From positions 56,911,990 to 56,975,989 of the forward strand of contig OY759262.1 of assembly GCA_963662155.1 (NCBI GenBank): a stretch of DNA of 64,000 bases, in the 5' to 3' direction. The position numbers and the translations under genes are program-made. Each line of letters begins with the position of its first letter. Position 1 is the first letter of the stretch. This document shows positions 26,981 to 41,200 of the stretch, in pieces. Under the pieces are notes generated by a model. It had not been told where the DNA came from. It saw only the letters and a list, made by a program, of their open reading frames with translations, and made no database searches. Source of the stretch: Lamellibrachia columna (taxonomy: Eukaryota; Annelida; Polychaeta; Sabellida; Siboglinidae).

Positions 26981-27110
26981 TTGTTGAACTCACAGCCCAG
27001 TCAGTCTTTACACACACATTACAGCTTACTTGAAGTGTAGAGTGATTGTTGTACTCACAGCCCAGTCTGTCTTTACACAGACATTACAGTTTACTTGAAG
27101 TGTAGAGTGA
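26981..27110 (+). repeat. two monomers absent from super-unit copy 2
   Basis: The inter-copy offset falls from 11,320 to 11,190 bp here, exactly two monomers. Copy 1 has a monomer with TTGTTGAACTC and one with CAGTCTGTC before the TTGTACCCAC monomer (27,111). In copy 2 TTGTACCCAC (38,301) directly follows the GA-type monomer after ATTACGGC. Confidence 0.8.
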
Positions 27111-28370
27111 TTGTTGTACCCACAGCCCAGTCAGTCTTTACACATACATTACAGCTTACTTGAAGTGTAGAGAGAGTGTTGTACTCACATCCCAGTCAGT
27201 CTTTACACACACATTACAGCTTACTTGAAGTGTAGAGTGATTGTTGTACTCACAGCCCAGTCAGTTTTTACACAGACATTACAGCTTACTTGAAGTGTAG
27301 AGAGATTGTTGTACTCACAGCCCAGTCAGTCTTTACACACACATTACAGCTTACTTGAAGTGTAGAGTGATTGTTGTACTCACAGCCCAGTCAGTCTTTA
27401 CACAGACATTACAGCTTACTTGAAGTGTAGAGAGATTGTTGTACTCACAGCACAGTCAGTCTTTACACAGACATTACGGCTTACTTGAAGTGTAGAGAGA
27501 TTGTTGTACTCACAGCCCAGTCAGTCTTTACACACACATTACAGCTTACTTGAAGTGTAGAGTGATTGTTGTACTCACAGCCCAGTCATTCTTTACACAG
27601 ACATTACAGCTTACTTGAAGTGTAGAGAGATTGTTGTACTCACAGCCCAGTCAGTCTTTACACACACATTACAGCTTACTTGAAGTGTAGAGTGATTGTT
27701 GTACTCACAGCCCAGTCAGTCTTTACACAGACATTACAGCTTACTTGAAGTGTAGAGAGATTGTTGTACTCACAGCCCAGTCAGTCTTTACACAGACATT
27801 ACGGCTTACTTGAAGTGTAGAGAGATTGTTGTACTCACAGCCCAGTCAGTATTTACACACACATTACAGCTTACTTGAAGTGTAGAGTGATTGTTGTACT
27901 CACAGCCCAGTCAGTCTTTTCACAGACATTACAGCTTACTTGAAGTGTAGAGAGATTGTTGTACTCACAGCCCAGTCAGTCTTTACACACACACATTACA
28001 GCTTACTTGAAGTGTAGAGTGATTGTTGTACTCACAGCCCAGTCAGTCTTTTCACAGACATTACAGCTTACTTGAAGTGTAGAGAGATTGTTGTACTCAC
28101 AGCCCAGTCAGTCTTTACACAGACATTACAGCTTACTTGAAGTGTAGAGTGATTGTTGTACTCACAACCCAGTCAGTCTTTACACAGACATTAGAACTTA
28201 CTTGAAGTGTAGAGTGATTGTTGTACTCACAGCCCAGTCAGTCTTTACACAGACATTAGAACTTACTTGAAGTGTAGAGTGGTTGTTGTACTCACAACCC
28301 AGTCAGTCTTTTCACAGACATTACAGCTTACTTGAAGTGTAGAGAGAGTGTTGTACTCACAGCCCAGTCA

Positions 28371-28390
28371 GTCTTAACACACATTACAGC
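28371..28390 (+). repeat. 63-bp monomer (shortened CA tract)
   Basis: GTCTTAACACACATTACAGC replaces the usual longer tract, making a 63-bp monomer. Its only other occurrence is the partner at 39,561, 11,190 bp downstream. Confidence 0.88.
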
Positions 28391-30009
28391 TTACTTGAAG
28401 TGTAGAGTGATTGTAGTACTCACAGCACAGTCAGTTTTTACACAGATATTACAGCTTACTTGAAGTGTAGAGAGATTGTTGTACTCACAGCCCAGTCAGT
28501 CTTTACACACACATTACAGCTTACTTGAAGTGTAGAGTGATTGTTGTACTCACAGCCCAGTCAGTCTTTACACAGACATTACAGCTTACTTGAAGTGTAG
28601 AGAGATTGTTGTACTCACAGCCCAGTCAGTCTTTACACAGACATTACGGCTTACTTGAAGTGTAGAGAGATTGTTGTACTCACAGCCCAGTCAGTCTTTA
28701 CACACACATTACAGCTTACTTGAAGTGTAGAGTGATTGTTGTACTCACAGCCCAGTCAGTCTTTACACAGACATTACAGCTTACTTGAAGTGTAGAGAGA
28801 TTGTTGTACTCACAGCCCAGTCAGTCTTTACACACACACATTACAGCTTACTTGAAGTGTAGAGTGATTGTTGTACTCACAGCCCAGTCAGTCTTTTCAC
28901 AAACATTACAGCTTACTTGAAGTGTATAGAGATTGTTGTACTCACAGCCCAGTCAGTATTTACACAGACATTACGGCTTACTTGAAGTGTAGAGAGATTG
29001 TTGTACTCACAGCCCAGTCATTCTTTACACACACATTACAGCTTACTTGAAGTGTAGAGTGGTTGTTGTACTCACAGCCCAGTCAGTCTTTACACAGACA
29101 TTACAGCTTACTTGAAGTGTAGAGTGATTGTTGTACTCACAGCCCAGTCAGTCTTTACACAGACATTACAACTTACTTGAAGTGTAGAGAGATTGTTGTA
29201 CTCACAGCCCAGTCAGTCTTTACACAGACATTAGAACTTACTTGAAGTGTAGAGTGATTGTTGTACTCACAGCCCAGTCAATCTTTACACAGACATTACA
29301 GCTTACTTGAAGTGTAGAGTGATTGTTTTACTCACAGCCCAGTCAGTCTTTATACACACATTACAGCTTACTTGAAGTGTAGAGAGATTGTTGTACTCAC
29401 AGCCCAGTCAGTCTTTTCACAGACATTACAGCTTACTTGAAGTGTAGACTGATTGTTGTACTCACAGCCCAGTCAGTCTTTACACAGACATTACAGCTTA
29501 CTTGAAGTGTAGAGAGATTGTTGTACTCACAGCCCAGTCAGTCTTTACACACACACATTACAGCTTACTTGAAGTGTAGAGTGATTGTTGTACACACAGC
29601 CCAGTCAGTCTTTTCACAGACATTACAGCTTACTTGAAGTGTAGACTGATTGTTGTACTCACAGCCCAGTCAGTCTTTACACAGACATTACAACTTACTT
29701 GAAGTGTAGAGAGATTGTTGTACTCACAGCCCAGTCAGTCTTTACACAGACATTACAGCTTACTTGAAGTGTAGACTGATTGTTGTACTCACAACCCAGT
29801 CAGTCTTTACACAGACATTACAGCTTACATGAAGTGTAGAGAGATTGTTGTACTCACAGCCCAGTCAGTCTTTTCACACACATTACAGCTTACTTGAAGT
29901 GTAGAGTGATTGTTGTACTCACAGCCCAGTCAGTCTTTTCACAGACATTACAGCTTACTTGAAGTGTAGACTGATTGTTGTACTCACAGCCCAGTCAGTC
30001 TTTACACAG

Positions 30010-30480
30010 ACATTACAGCTTACTTGAAGTGTAGAGAGATTGTTGTACTCACAGCCCAGTCAGTCTTTACACACACACTACAGCTTACTTGAAGTGTAGA
30101 GTGATAGTTGTACTCACAGCCCAGTCACTCTTTTCACAGACATTACAGCTTACTTGAAGTGTAGACTGATTGTTGTACTCACAGCCCAGTCAATCTTTAC
30201 ACAGACATTAGAACTTACTTGAAGTGTAGAGTGATTGTTGTACTCACAGCCCAGTCAGTCTTTACACAGACATTACAGCTTACTTGAAGTGTAGAGAGAT
30301 TGTTGTACTCACATCCCAGTCAGTCTTTACACACACATTACAGCTTACTTGAAGTGTAGAGTGAATGTTGTACTCACAGCCCAGTCAGTCTTTTCACAGA
30401 CATTAGAGCTTACTTGAAGTGTAGACTGATTGTTGTACTCACAGCCCAGTCAATCTTTACACAGACATTACAGCTTACTT
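30010..30480 (+). repeat. tail of super-unit copy 1
   Basis: Seven monomers past the end of the copy 1/copy 2 match. They include GATAGTTG near 30,104, CAGTCACTC near 30,125 and the GTGAATG marker at 30,360. The last monomers are the left part of the 1,042-bp HOR that copy 2 then continues, so the 12.4-kb junction was placed inside that smaller repeat. Confidence 0.65.
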
Positions 30481-33400
30481 GACGTGTAGAGAGATTGTTG
30501 TACTCACAGCCCAGCCAGTCTTTACACACACATTACAGCTTACTTGAAGTGTAGAGTGGTTGTTGTACTCACAGCCCAGTCAGTCTTTACACAGACATTA
30601 GAACTTACTTAAAGTGTAGAGTGATTGTTGTACTCACAGCCCAGTCAGTCTTTACACAGACATTACAGCTTACTTGAAGTGTAGAGAGATTGTTGTACTC
30701 ACAGCCCAGTCAGTCTTTTCACAGACATTACAGCTTACTTGAAGTGTAGACTGATTGTTGTACTCACAGCCCAGTCAGTCTTTACACAGACATTACAGCT
30801 TACTTGAACTGTAGAGTGATTGTTGTACTCACAGCCCAGTCAGTCTTTACACAGAAATTACAGCTTACTTGAAGTTTTGAGAGATTGTTGTACTCACAGC
30901 CCAGTCAGTCTTTACACACACACATTACAGCTTACTTGAAGTGTAGAGTGATTGTTGTACTCACAGCCCAGTCAGTCTTTTCACAGACATTACAGCTTAC
31001 TTGAAGTGTAGAGAGATTGTTGTACTCACAGCCCAGTCAGTCTTTACACAGACATTACAGCTTACTTGAAGTGTAGAGAGATTGTTGTACTCACAGCCCA
31101 GTCAATATTTACACACACATTACAGCTTACTTGAAGTGTAGAGTGATTGTTGTACTCACAGCCCAGTCAGTCTTTTCACAGACATTACAGCTTACATGAA
31201 GTGTAGACTGATTGTTGTACACACAGCCCAGTCAGTCTTTACACAGACATTAGAACTTACTTGAAGTGTAGAGTGATTGTTGTACTCACAGCCCAGTCAG
31301 TCTTTACACAGACATTACAGCTTACTTGAAGTGTAGAGAGATTGTTGTACTCACAGCCCAGTCAGTCTTTACACACACATTACAGCTTACTTGAAGTGTA
31401 GAGTGAATGTTGTACTCACAGCCCAGTCAGTCTTTTCACAGACATTAGAGCTTACTTGAAGTGTAGACTGATTGTTGTACTCACAGCCCAGTCAATCTTT
31501 ACACAGACATTACAGCTTACTTGACGTGTAGAGAGATTGTTGTACTCACAGCCCAGCCAGTCTTTACACACACATTACAGCTTACTTGAAGTGTAGAGTG
31601 GTTGTTGTACTCACAGCCCAGTCAGTCTTTACACAGACATTAGAACTTACTTGAAGTGTAGAGTGATTGTTGTACTCACAGCCCAGTCAATCTTTACACA
31701 GACATTACAGCTTACTTGAAGTGTAGAGAGATTGTTGTACTCACAGCCCAGTCAGTCTTTTCACAGACATTACAGCTTACTTGAAGTGTAGACTGATTGT
31801 TGTACTCACAACCCAGTCAGTCTTTACATAGACATTACAGCATCCTTGAAGTGTAGAGTGATTGTTGTACTCACAGCCCAGTCAGTCTTTACACAGAAAT
31901 TACAGCTTACTTGAAGTTTTGAGAGATTGTTGTACTCACAGCCCAGTCAGTCTTTACACACACACATTACAGCTTACTTGAAGTGTAGAGTGATTGTTGT
32001 ACTCACAGCCCAGTCAGTCTTTTCACAGACATTACAGCTTACTTGAAGTGTAGAGAGATTGTTGTACTCACAGCCCAGTCAGTCTTTACACAGACATTAC
32101 AGCTTACTTGAAGTGTAGAGAGATTGTTGTACTCACAGCCCAGTCAGTCTTTACCCACACATTACAGCTTACTTGAAGTGTAGAGTGATTATTGTACTCA
32201 CAGCCCAGTCAGTCTTTTCACAGACATTACAGCTTACTTGAAGTGTAGACTGATTGTTGTACTCACAGCCCAGTCAGTCTTTACACAGACATTACAGCTT
32301 ACTTGAACTGTAGAGTGATTGTTGTACTCACAGCCCAGTCAGTCTTTACACAGACATTACAGCTTACTTGAAGTGTAGAGAGATTGTTGTACTCACAGCC
32401 CAGTCAGTCTTTACACACACACATTACAGCTTACTTGAAGTGTAGAGTGATTGTTGTACTCACAGCCCAGTCAGTCTTTTCACAGACATTACAGCTTACT
32501 TGAAGTGTAGAGAGATTGTTGTACTCACAGCCCAGTCAGTCTTTACACAGACATTACAGCTTACTTGAAGTGTAGAGAGATTGTTGTACTCACAGCCCAG
32601 TCAGTCTTTACACACACATTACAGCTTACTTGAAGTGTAGAGTGATTGTTGTACTCACAACCCAGTCAGTCTTTACACAGACATTACAGCTTACTTCAAG
32701 TGTAGAGTGATTGTTGTACTCACAGCCCAGTCAGTCTTTACACACACATTACAGCTTACTTGAAGTGTAGAGAGATTGTTGTACTCAGAGCCCAGTCAGT
32801 CTTTACACAGACATTACAGCTTACTTGAAGTGTAGAGAGATTGTTATTCTCACAGCCCAGTCAGTCTTTACACACACATTACAGCTTACTTGAAGTGTAG
32901 AGTGATTGTTGTACTCACAGCCTAGTCAGTCTTTTCACAGACATTACAGCTTACTTGAAGTGTAGACTGATTGTTGTACTCACAACCCAGTCAGTCTTTA
33001 CACAGACATTACAGCTTACTTGAAGTGTAGAGTGATTGTTGTACTCACAGCCCAGTCAGTCTTTACACAGACATTACAGCTTACTTGAAGTGTAGAGAGA
33101 TTGTTGTACTCACAGCCCAGTCAGTCTTTACACACACATTACAACTTACTTGAAGTGTAGAGTGATTGTTGTACTCACAGCCCAGTCAGTCTTTTCACAG
33201 ACATTACAGCTTACTTGAAGTGTAGACTGATTGTTGTACTCACAACCCAGTCAGTCTTTACACAGACATTACAGCTTACTTGAAGTGTAGAGTGATTGTT
33301 GTACTCACAGCCCAGTCAGTCTTTACACATACATTACAGCTTACTTGAAGTGTAGAGAGATTGTTGTACTCACAACCCTGTCAGTCTTTACACACACATT

Positions 33401-36400
33401 ACAGCTTACTTGAAGTGTAGAGTGATTGTTGTACTCACAGCCCAGTCAGTCTTTTCACAGACATTACAGCTTACTTGAAGTGTAGAGAGATTGTTGTACT
33501 CATAGCCCAGTCAGTCTTTACACAGACATTAGAACTTACTTGAAGTGTAGAGTGATTGTTGTACTCACAGCCCAGTCAGTCTTTACACAGACATTACAGC
33601 TTACTTGAAGTGTAGAGAGATTGTTGTACTCACAACCCAGTCAGTCTTTACACACACATTACAGCTTACTTGAAGTGTAGAGTGATTGTTGTACTCACAG
33701 CCCAGTCAGTCTTTACACAAACATTAGAGCTTACTTGAAGTGTAGAGAGATTGTTGTACTCACAGCCCAGTCAGTCTTTACACACACATTACAGCTTACT
33801 TGAAGTGTAGAGAGATTGTTGTACTCATAACCCAGTCAGTCTTTACACACACATTACAGCTTACTTGAAGTGTAGAGTGATTGTTGTACTCACAGCCCAG
33901 TCAATCTTTACACAGACATTACAGCTTACTTGAAGTGTAGAGAGATTGTTGTACTCACAGCCCAGTCAGTCTTTACACACACATTACAGCTTACTTGAAG
34001 TGTAGAGTGATTGTTGTACTCACAGCCCAGTCAGTCTTTACACAGACATTACAGCTTACTTCAAGTGTAGAGTGATTGTTGTACTCACAGCCCAGTCAGT
34101 CTTTACACACACATTACAGCTTACTTGAAGTGTAGAGAGATTGTTGTACTCACAGCCCAGTCAGTCTTTACACAGACATTACAGCTTACTTGAAGTGTAG
34201 AGAGATTGTTGTACTCACAGCCCAGTCAGTCTTTACACACACATTACAGCTTACTTGAAGTGTAGAGTGATTGTTGTACTCACAGCCCAGTCAGTCTTTA
34301 CAGAGACATTACAGCTTACTTCAAGTGTAGAGTGATTGTTGTACTCACAGCCCAGTCAGTCTTTACACACACATTACAGCTTACTTGAAGTGTAGAGAGA
34401 TTGTTGTACTCAGAGCCCAGTCAATCTTTACACAGACATTACAGCTTACTTGAAGTGTAGAGAGATTGTTATTCTCACAGCCCAGTCAGTCTTTACACAC
34501 ACATTACATCTTACTTGAAGTGTAGAGTGATTGTTGTACTCACAGCCTAGTCAGTCTTTTCACAGACATTACAGCTTACTTGAAGTGTAGACTGATTGTT
34601 GTACTCACAACCCAGTCAGTCTTTACACAGACATTACAGCTTACTTGAAGTGTAGAGTGATTGTTGTACTCACAGCCCAGTCAGTCTTTACACAGACATT
34701 ACAGCTTACTTGAAGTGTAGAGAGATTGTTGTACTCACAGCCCTGTCAGTCTTTACACACACATTACAGCTTACTTGAAGTGTAGAGTGATTGTTGTACT
34801 CACAGCCCAGTCAGACTTTTCACAGACATTACAGCTTACTTGAAGTGTAGAGAGATTGTTGTACTCATAGCCCAGTCAGTCTTTACACAGACATTAGAAC
34901 TTACTTGAAGTGTAGAGTGATTGTTGTACTCACAGCCCAGTCAGTCTTTACACAGACATTACAGCTTACTTGAAGTGTAGAGAGATTGTTGTACTCACAG
35001 CCCAGTCAGTCTTTACACACACATTACAGCTTACTTCAAGTGTAGAGTGATTGTTGTACTCACAGCCCAGTCAGTCTTTACACAAACATTAGAGCTTACT
35101 TGAAGTGTAGAGAGATTGTTGTACTCACAGCCCAGTCAGTCTTTACACACACATTACAGCTTACTTGAAGTGTAGAGAGATTGTTGTACTCATAACCCAG
35201 TCAGTCTTTACACACACATTACAGCTTACTTGAAGTGTAGAGTGATTGTTGTACTCACAGCCCAGTCAATCTTTACACAGACATTACAGCTTACTTGAAG
35301 TGTAGAGAGATTGTTGTACTCACAGCCCAGTCAGTCTTTACACACACATTACAGCTTACTTGAAGTGTAGAGTGATTGTTGTACTCACAGCCCAGTCAGT
35401 CTTTACACAGACATTACAGCTTACTTCAAGTGTAGACTAATTGTTGTACTCACAACCCAGTCAGTCTTTACACAGACATTACAGCTTACTTGAAGTGTAG
35501 AGTGATTGTTGTACTCACAGCCCAGTCAGTCTTTACACAGACATTACAGCTTACTTGAAGTGTAGAGAGATTGTTGTACTCACAGCCCAGTCAGTCTTTA
35601 CACACACATTACAGCTTACTTGAAGTGTAGAGTGATTGTTGTACTCACAGCCCAGTCAGTCTTTTCACAGACATTACAGCTTACTTGAAGTGTAGAGAGA
35701 TTGTTGTACTCACAGCTCAGTCAGTCTTTACACAGACATTACAGCTTACTTGAAGTGTAGAGAGATTGTTGTACTCACAGCCCAGTCAGTCTTTACACAC
35801 ACATTACAGCTTACTTGAAGTGTAGAGTGATTGTTGTACTCACAGCCCAGTCAGTCTTATCACAGACATTACAGCTTACTTGAAGTGTAGACTGATTGTT
35901 GTACTCACAGCCCAGTCAGTCTTTACACAGACATTACAGCTTACTTGAAGTGTAGAGTGATTGTTGTACTCACAGCCCAGTCAGTCTTTACACACACATT
36001 ACAGCTTACTTGAAGTGTAGAGAGATTGTTGTACTCACAGCCCAGTCAGTCTTTACACAGACATTACAGCTTACTTGAAGTGTAGATAGATTGTTATTCT
36101 CACAGCCCAGTCAGTCTTTACACACACATTACAGCTTACTTGAAGTGTAGAGTGATTGTTGTACTCACAGCCTAGTCAGTCTTTTCACAGACATTACAGC
36201 TTACTTGAAGTGTAGACTGATTGTTGTACTCACAACCCAGTCAATCTTTACACAGACATTACAGCTTACTTGAAGTGTAGAGAGATTGTTGTACTCACAG
36301 CCCAGTCAGTCTTTACACACACATTACAGCTTACTTGAAGTGTAGACTGATTGTTGTACTCACAGCCCAGTCAGTCTTTACACAGACATTACAGCTTACT

Positions 36401-39400
36401 TGAAGTGTAGAGAGATTGTTGTACTCACAGCCGAGCCAGTCTTTACACACACATTACAGCTTACTTGAAGTGTAGAGTGGTTGTTGTACTCACAGCCCAG
36501 TCAGTCTTTACACAGACATTAGAACTTACTTGAAGTGTAGAGTGATTGTTGTACTCACAGCCCAGTCAGTCTTTACACAGACATTACAGCTTACTTGAAG
36601 TGTAGAGAGATTGTTGTACTCACAGCCCAGTCAGTCTTTACACAGACATTAGAAATTACTTGAAGTGTAGAGTGATTGTTGTACTCACAGCCCAGTCAGT
36701 CTTTACACAGACATTAGAACTTACTTGAAGTGTAGAGTGATTGTTTTACTCACATCCCAGTCAGTCTTTACACACACATTACAACTTACTTGAAGTGTAG
36801 AGTGATTGTTGTACTCACAGCCCAGTCAGTCTTTACACACACATTACAGCTTACTTGAAGTGTAGAGAGATTGTTGTACTCACAGCCCAGTCAATCTTTA
36901 CACAGACATTACATCTTACTTGAAGTGTAGAGAGATTGTTGTACTCACAGCCCAGTCAGTCTTTACACACACATTACAGCTTACTTGAAGTGTAGAGAGA
37001 TTGTTGTACGCATAGCCCAGTCAGTCTTTACACAGACATTAGAACTTACTTGAAGTGTAGAGTGATTGTTGTACTAACAGCCCAGTCAGTCTTTACACAG
37101 ACATTACAGCTTACTTGAAGTGTAGAGAGATTGTTGTACTCACAGCCCAGTCAGTCTTTACACACACATTACAGCTTACTTGAAGTGTAGAGTGATTGTT
37201 GTACTCACAGCCCAGTCAGTCTTTTCACAGACATTACAGCTTACTTGAAGTGTAGAGAGATTGTTGTACTCACAGCCCAGTCAGTCTTTACACAGACATT
37301 ACAGCTTACTTGAAATGTAGAGAGATTGTTGTATTCACAGCCCAGTCAGTCTTTACACACACATTACAGCTTACTTGAAGTGTAGAGTGATTGTTGTACT
37401 CACAGCCCAGTCAGTCTTTACACAGACATTACAGCTTACTTGAAGTGTAGACTGATTGTTGTACTCACAGCCCAGTCAGTCTTTACACAGACATTACGGC
37501 TTACTTGAAGTGTAGAGAGATTGTTGTAATCACAGCCCAGTCAGTCTTTACACACACATTACAGCTTACTTGAAGTGTAGAGAGATTGTTGTACTCATAG
37601 CCCAGTCAGTCTTTACACACACATTACAGCTTACGTGAAGTGTAGAGTGATTGTTGTACTCACAGCCCAGTCAGTCTTTACACACACATTACAGCTTACT
37701 TGAAGTGTGGAGTGATTGTTGTACTCACAGCCCAGTCAGTCTTTACACAGACATTACAGCTTACTTGAAGTGTAGAGTGATTGTTGTACTCACAGCCCAG
37801 TCAGTCTTTACACAGACATTACAGCTTACTTGAAGTGTAGAGTGATTGTTGTACTCACAGCCCAGTCAGTGTTTACACAGACATTATAACTTACTTGAAG
37901 TGTAGAGTGATTGTTGTACTCACAGCCCAGTCAGTCTTTACACAGACATTAGAACTTACTTGAAGTGTAGAGTGATTGTTGTACTCACATCCCAGTCAGT
38001 CTTTTCACAGACATTACAGCTTACTTGAAGTGTAGAGTGATTGTTGTACTCACAGCCCAGTCAGTCTTTACACACACATTACAGCTTACTTGAAGTGTAG
38101 AGTGATTGTTGTACTCACAGCACAGTCAGTCTTTACACACACATTACAGCTTACTTGAAGTGTAGAGAGATTGTTGTACTAACAGCCCAGTCAGTCTTTA
38201 CACAGACATTACAGCTTACTTGAAGTGTAGACTGATTGTTGTACTCACAGCCCAGTCAGTCTTTACACAGACATTACGGCTTACTTGAAGTGTAGAGAGA
38301 TTGTTGTACCCACAGCCCAGTCAGTCTTTACACATACATTACAGCTTACTTGAAGTGTAGAGAGAGTGTTGTACTCACAGCCCAGTCAGTCTTTACACAC
38401 ACATTACAGCTTACTTGAAGTGTAGAGTGATTGTTGTACTCACAGCCCAGTCAGTTTTTACACAGACATTACAGCTTACTTGAAGTGTAGAGAGATTGTT
38501 GTACTCACAGCCCAGTCAGTCTTTACACACACATTACAGCTTACTTGAAGTGTAGAGTGATTGTTGTACTCACAGCCCAGTCAGTCTTTACACAGACATT
38601 ACAGCTTACTTGAAGTGTAGAGAGATTGTTGTACTCACAGCACAGTCAGTCTTTACACAGACATTACGGCTTACTTGAAGTGTAGAGAGATTGTTGTACT
38701 CACAGCCCAGTCAGTCTTTACACACACATTACAGCTTACTTGAAGTGTAGAGTGATTGTTGTACTCACAGCCCAGTCATTCTTTACACAGACATTACAGC
38801 TTACTTGAAGTGTAGAGAGATTGTTGTACTCACAGCCCAGTCAGTCTTTACACACACATTACAGCTTACTTGAAGTGTAGAGTGATTGTTGTACTCACAG
38901 CCCAGTCAGTCTTTACACAGACATTACAGCTTACTTGAAGTGTAGAGAGATTGTTGTACTCACAGCCCAGTCAGTCTTTACACAGACATTACGGCTTACT
39001 TGAAGTGTAGAGAGATTGTTGTACTCACAGCCCAGTCAGTATTTACACACACATTACAGCTTACTTGAAGTGTAGAGTGATTGTTGTACTCACAGCCCAG
39101 TCAGTCTTTTCACAGACATTACAGCTTACTTGAAGTGTAGAGAGATTGTTGTACTCACAGCCCAGTCAGTCTTTACACACACACATTACAGCTTACTTGA
39201 AGTGTAGAGTGATTGTTATACTCACAGCCCAGTCAGTCTTTTCACAGACATTACAGCTTACTTGAAGTGTAGAGAGATTGTTGTACTCACAGCCCAGTCA
39301 GTCTTTACACAGACATTACAGCTTACTTGAAGTGTAGAGTGATTGTTGTACTCACAACCCAGTCAGTCTTTACACAGACATTAGAACTTACTTGAAGTGT

Positions 39401-41200
39401 AGAGTGATTGTTGTACTCACAGCCCAGTCAGTCTTTACACAGACATTAGAACTTACTTGAAGTGTAGAGTGGTTGTTGTACTCACAACCCAGTCAGTCTT
39501 TTCACAGACATTACAGCTTACTTGAAGTGTAGAGAGAGTGTTGTACTCACAGCCCAGTCAGTCTTAACACACATTACAGCTTACTTGAAGTGTAGAGTGA
39601 TTGTTGTACTCACAGCACAGTCAGTTTTTACACAGATATTACAGCTTACTTGAAGTGTAGAGAGATTGTTGTACTCACAGCCCAGTCAGTCTTTACACAC
39701 ACATTACAGCTTACTTGAAGTGTAGAGTGATTGTTGTACTCACAGCCCAGTCAGTCTTTACACAGACATTACAGCTTACTTGAAGTGTAGAGAGATTGTT
39801 GTACTCACAGCCCAGTCAGTCTTTACACAGACATTACGGCTTACTTGAAGTGTAGAGAGATTGTTGTACTCACAGCCCAGTCAGTCTTTACACACACATT
39901 ACAGCTTACTTGAAGTGTAGAGTGATTGTTGTACTCACAGCCCAGTCAGTCTTTACACAGATATTACAGCTTACTTGAAGTGTAGAGAGATTGTTGTACT
40001 CACAGCCCAGTCAGTCTTTACACACACATTACAGCTTACTTGAAGTGTAGAGTGATTGTTGTACTCACAGCCCAGTCAGTCTTTTCACAAACATTACAGC
40101 TTACTTGAAGTGTATAGAGATTGTTGTACTCACAGCCCAGTCAGTATTTACACAGACATTACGGCTTACTTGAAGTGTAGAGAGATTGTTGTACTCACAG
40201 CCCAGTCATTCTTTACACACACATTACAGCTTACTTGAAGTGTAGAGTGGTTGTTGTACTCACAGCCCAGTCAGTCTTTACACAGACATTACAGCTTACT
40301 TGAAGTGTAGAGTGATTGTTGTACTCACAGCCCAGTCAGTCTTTACACAGACATTACAACTTACTTGAAGTGTAGAGAGATTGTTGTACTCACAGCCCAG
40401 TCAGTCTTTAAACAGACATTAGAACTTACTTGAAGTGTAGAGTGATTGTTGTACTCACAGCCCAGTCAATCTTTACACAGACATTACAGCTTACTTGAAG
40501 TGTAGAGTGATTGTTTTACTCACAGCCCAGTCAGTCTTTATACACACATTACAGCTTACTTGAAGTGTAGAGAGATTGTTGTACTCACAGCCCAGTCAGT
40601 CTTTTCACAGACATTACAGCTTACTTGAAGTGTAGACTGATTGTTGTACTCACAGCCCAGTCAGTCTTTACACAGACATTACAGCTTACTTGAAGTGTAG
40701 AGAGATTGTTGTACTCACAGCCCAGTCAGTCTTTACACACACATTACAGCTTACTTGAAGTGTAGAGTGATTGTTGTACACACAGCCCAGTCAGTCTTTT
40801 CACAGACATTACAGCTTACTTGAAGTGTAGACTGATTGTTGTACTCACAGCCCAGTCAGTCTTTACACAGACATTACAACTTACTTGAAGTGTAGAGAGA
40901 TTGTTGTACTCACAGCCCAGTCAGTCTTTACACAGACATTACAGCTTACTTGAAGTGTAGACTGATTGTTGTACTCACAACCCAGTCAGTCTTTACACAG
41001 ACATTACAGCTTACATGAAGTGTAGAGAGATTGTTGTACTCACAGCCCAGTCAGTCTTTTCACACACATTACAGCTTACTTGAAGTGTAGAGTGATTGTT
41101 GTACTCACAGCCCAGTCAGTCTTTTCACAGACATTACAGCTTACTTGAAGTGTAGACTGATTGTTGTACTCACAGCCCAGTCAGTCTTTACACAGACATT
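30481..41200 (+). repeat. 12.4-kb super-HOR, copy 2 (shortened)
   Basis: This repeats 18,056 to about 30,010 with the monomer order preserved. It lacks 17 monomers (1,105 bp) relative to copy 1 at about 35,380-35,440 and two monomers (130 bp) near 38,300. Two 67-bp monomers of copy 1 (near 28,836 and 29,555) are 65 bp here. Private substitutions include TGTAGACTAA (35,431), TTACGTGAAG (about 37,632) and GTACGCATAG (about 37,006). The presence of both indels and scattered substitutions argues against an assembly echo of copy 1. Confidence 0.9.
39561..39580 (+). repeat. 63-bp monomer (shortened CA tract)
   Basis: Partner of the 63-bp monomer at 28,371. The identical two-base loss supports shared descent of the two super-units. 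Confidence 0.88.

Larger units (their letters stand above)
25270..28870 (+). repeat. GT/GA-rich monomer domain with CGG variants
   Basis: Mostly alternating GT and GA monomers, with fewer T38 and CT types than in the first 20 kb. This is where ATTACGGC (A51G, making a CpG) first appears (about 26,177, 26,957, 27,477, 27,801 and 28,647). Other local markers are TGTGGAGTG (about 26,387), GTACTAACAG (about 26,856) and GAGAGAGTGTTG (about 27,172). All have partners about 11.2-11.3 kb downstream. Confidence 0.75.
18056..30480 (+). repeat. 12.4-kb super-HOR, copy 1
   Basis: Bases 18,056 onward match 30,481 onward at an offset of exactly 12,425 bp up to about 22,950, then 11,320 bp from about 24,050, then 11,190 bp after about 27,110, and about 11,186-11,188 bp to about 30,010. 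Checked markers include CTTGACGTG (18,056 and 30,481), TACTTAAAGT (18,181 and 30,606), GTTTTGAG (18,449 and 30,874), CTTTACCCACA (19,721 and 32,146), CTCATAGCCC (21,071 and 33,496) and CTCATAACCC (21,396 and 33,821). In 18,056-19,500 I found only about half a dozen substitutions, so the copies are well over 99% identical there. The last 470 bp (30,010-30,480) have no partner at the end of copy 2. Confidence 0.9.

Noticed and set aside
28868..29050. 60-codon open frame, recurring at 40,056
   Set aside because: Same cause: TGTATAGAG changes the TAG at positions 1-3. It is a by-product of the super-HOR duplication.
18056..41200. Assembly duplication artefact explaining the 12.4-kb pair
   Set aside because: The copies differ by 1,105-bp and 130-bp gaps, CA-tract lengths and scattered substitutions, which a simple echo would not create. 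Raw long reads would still be the decisive check.
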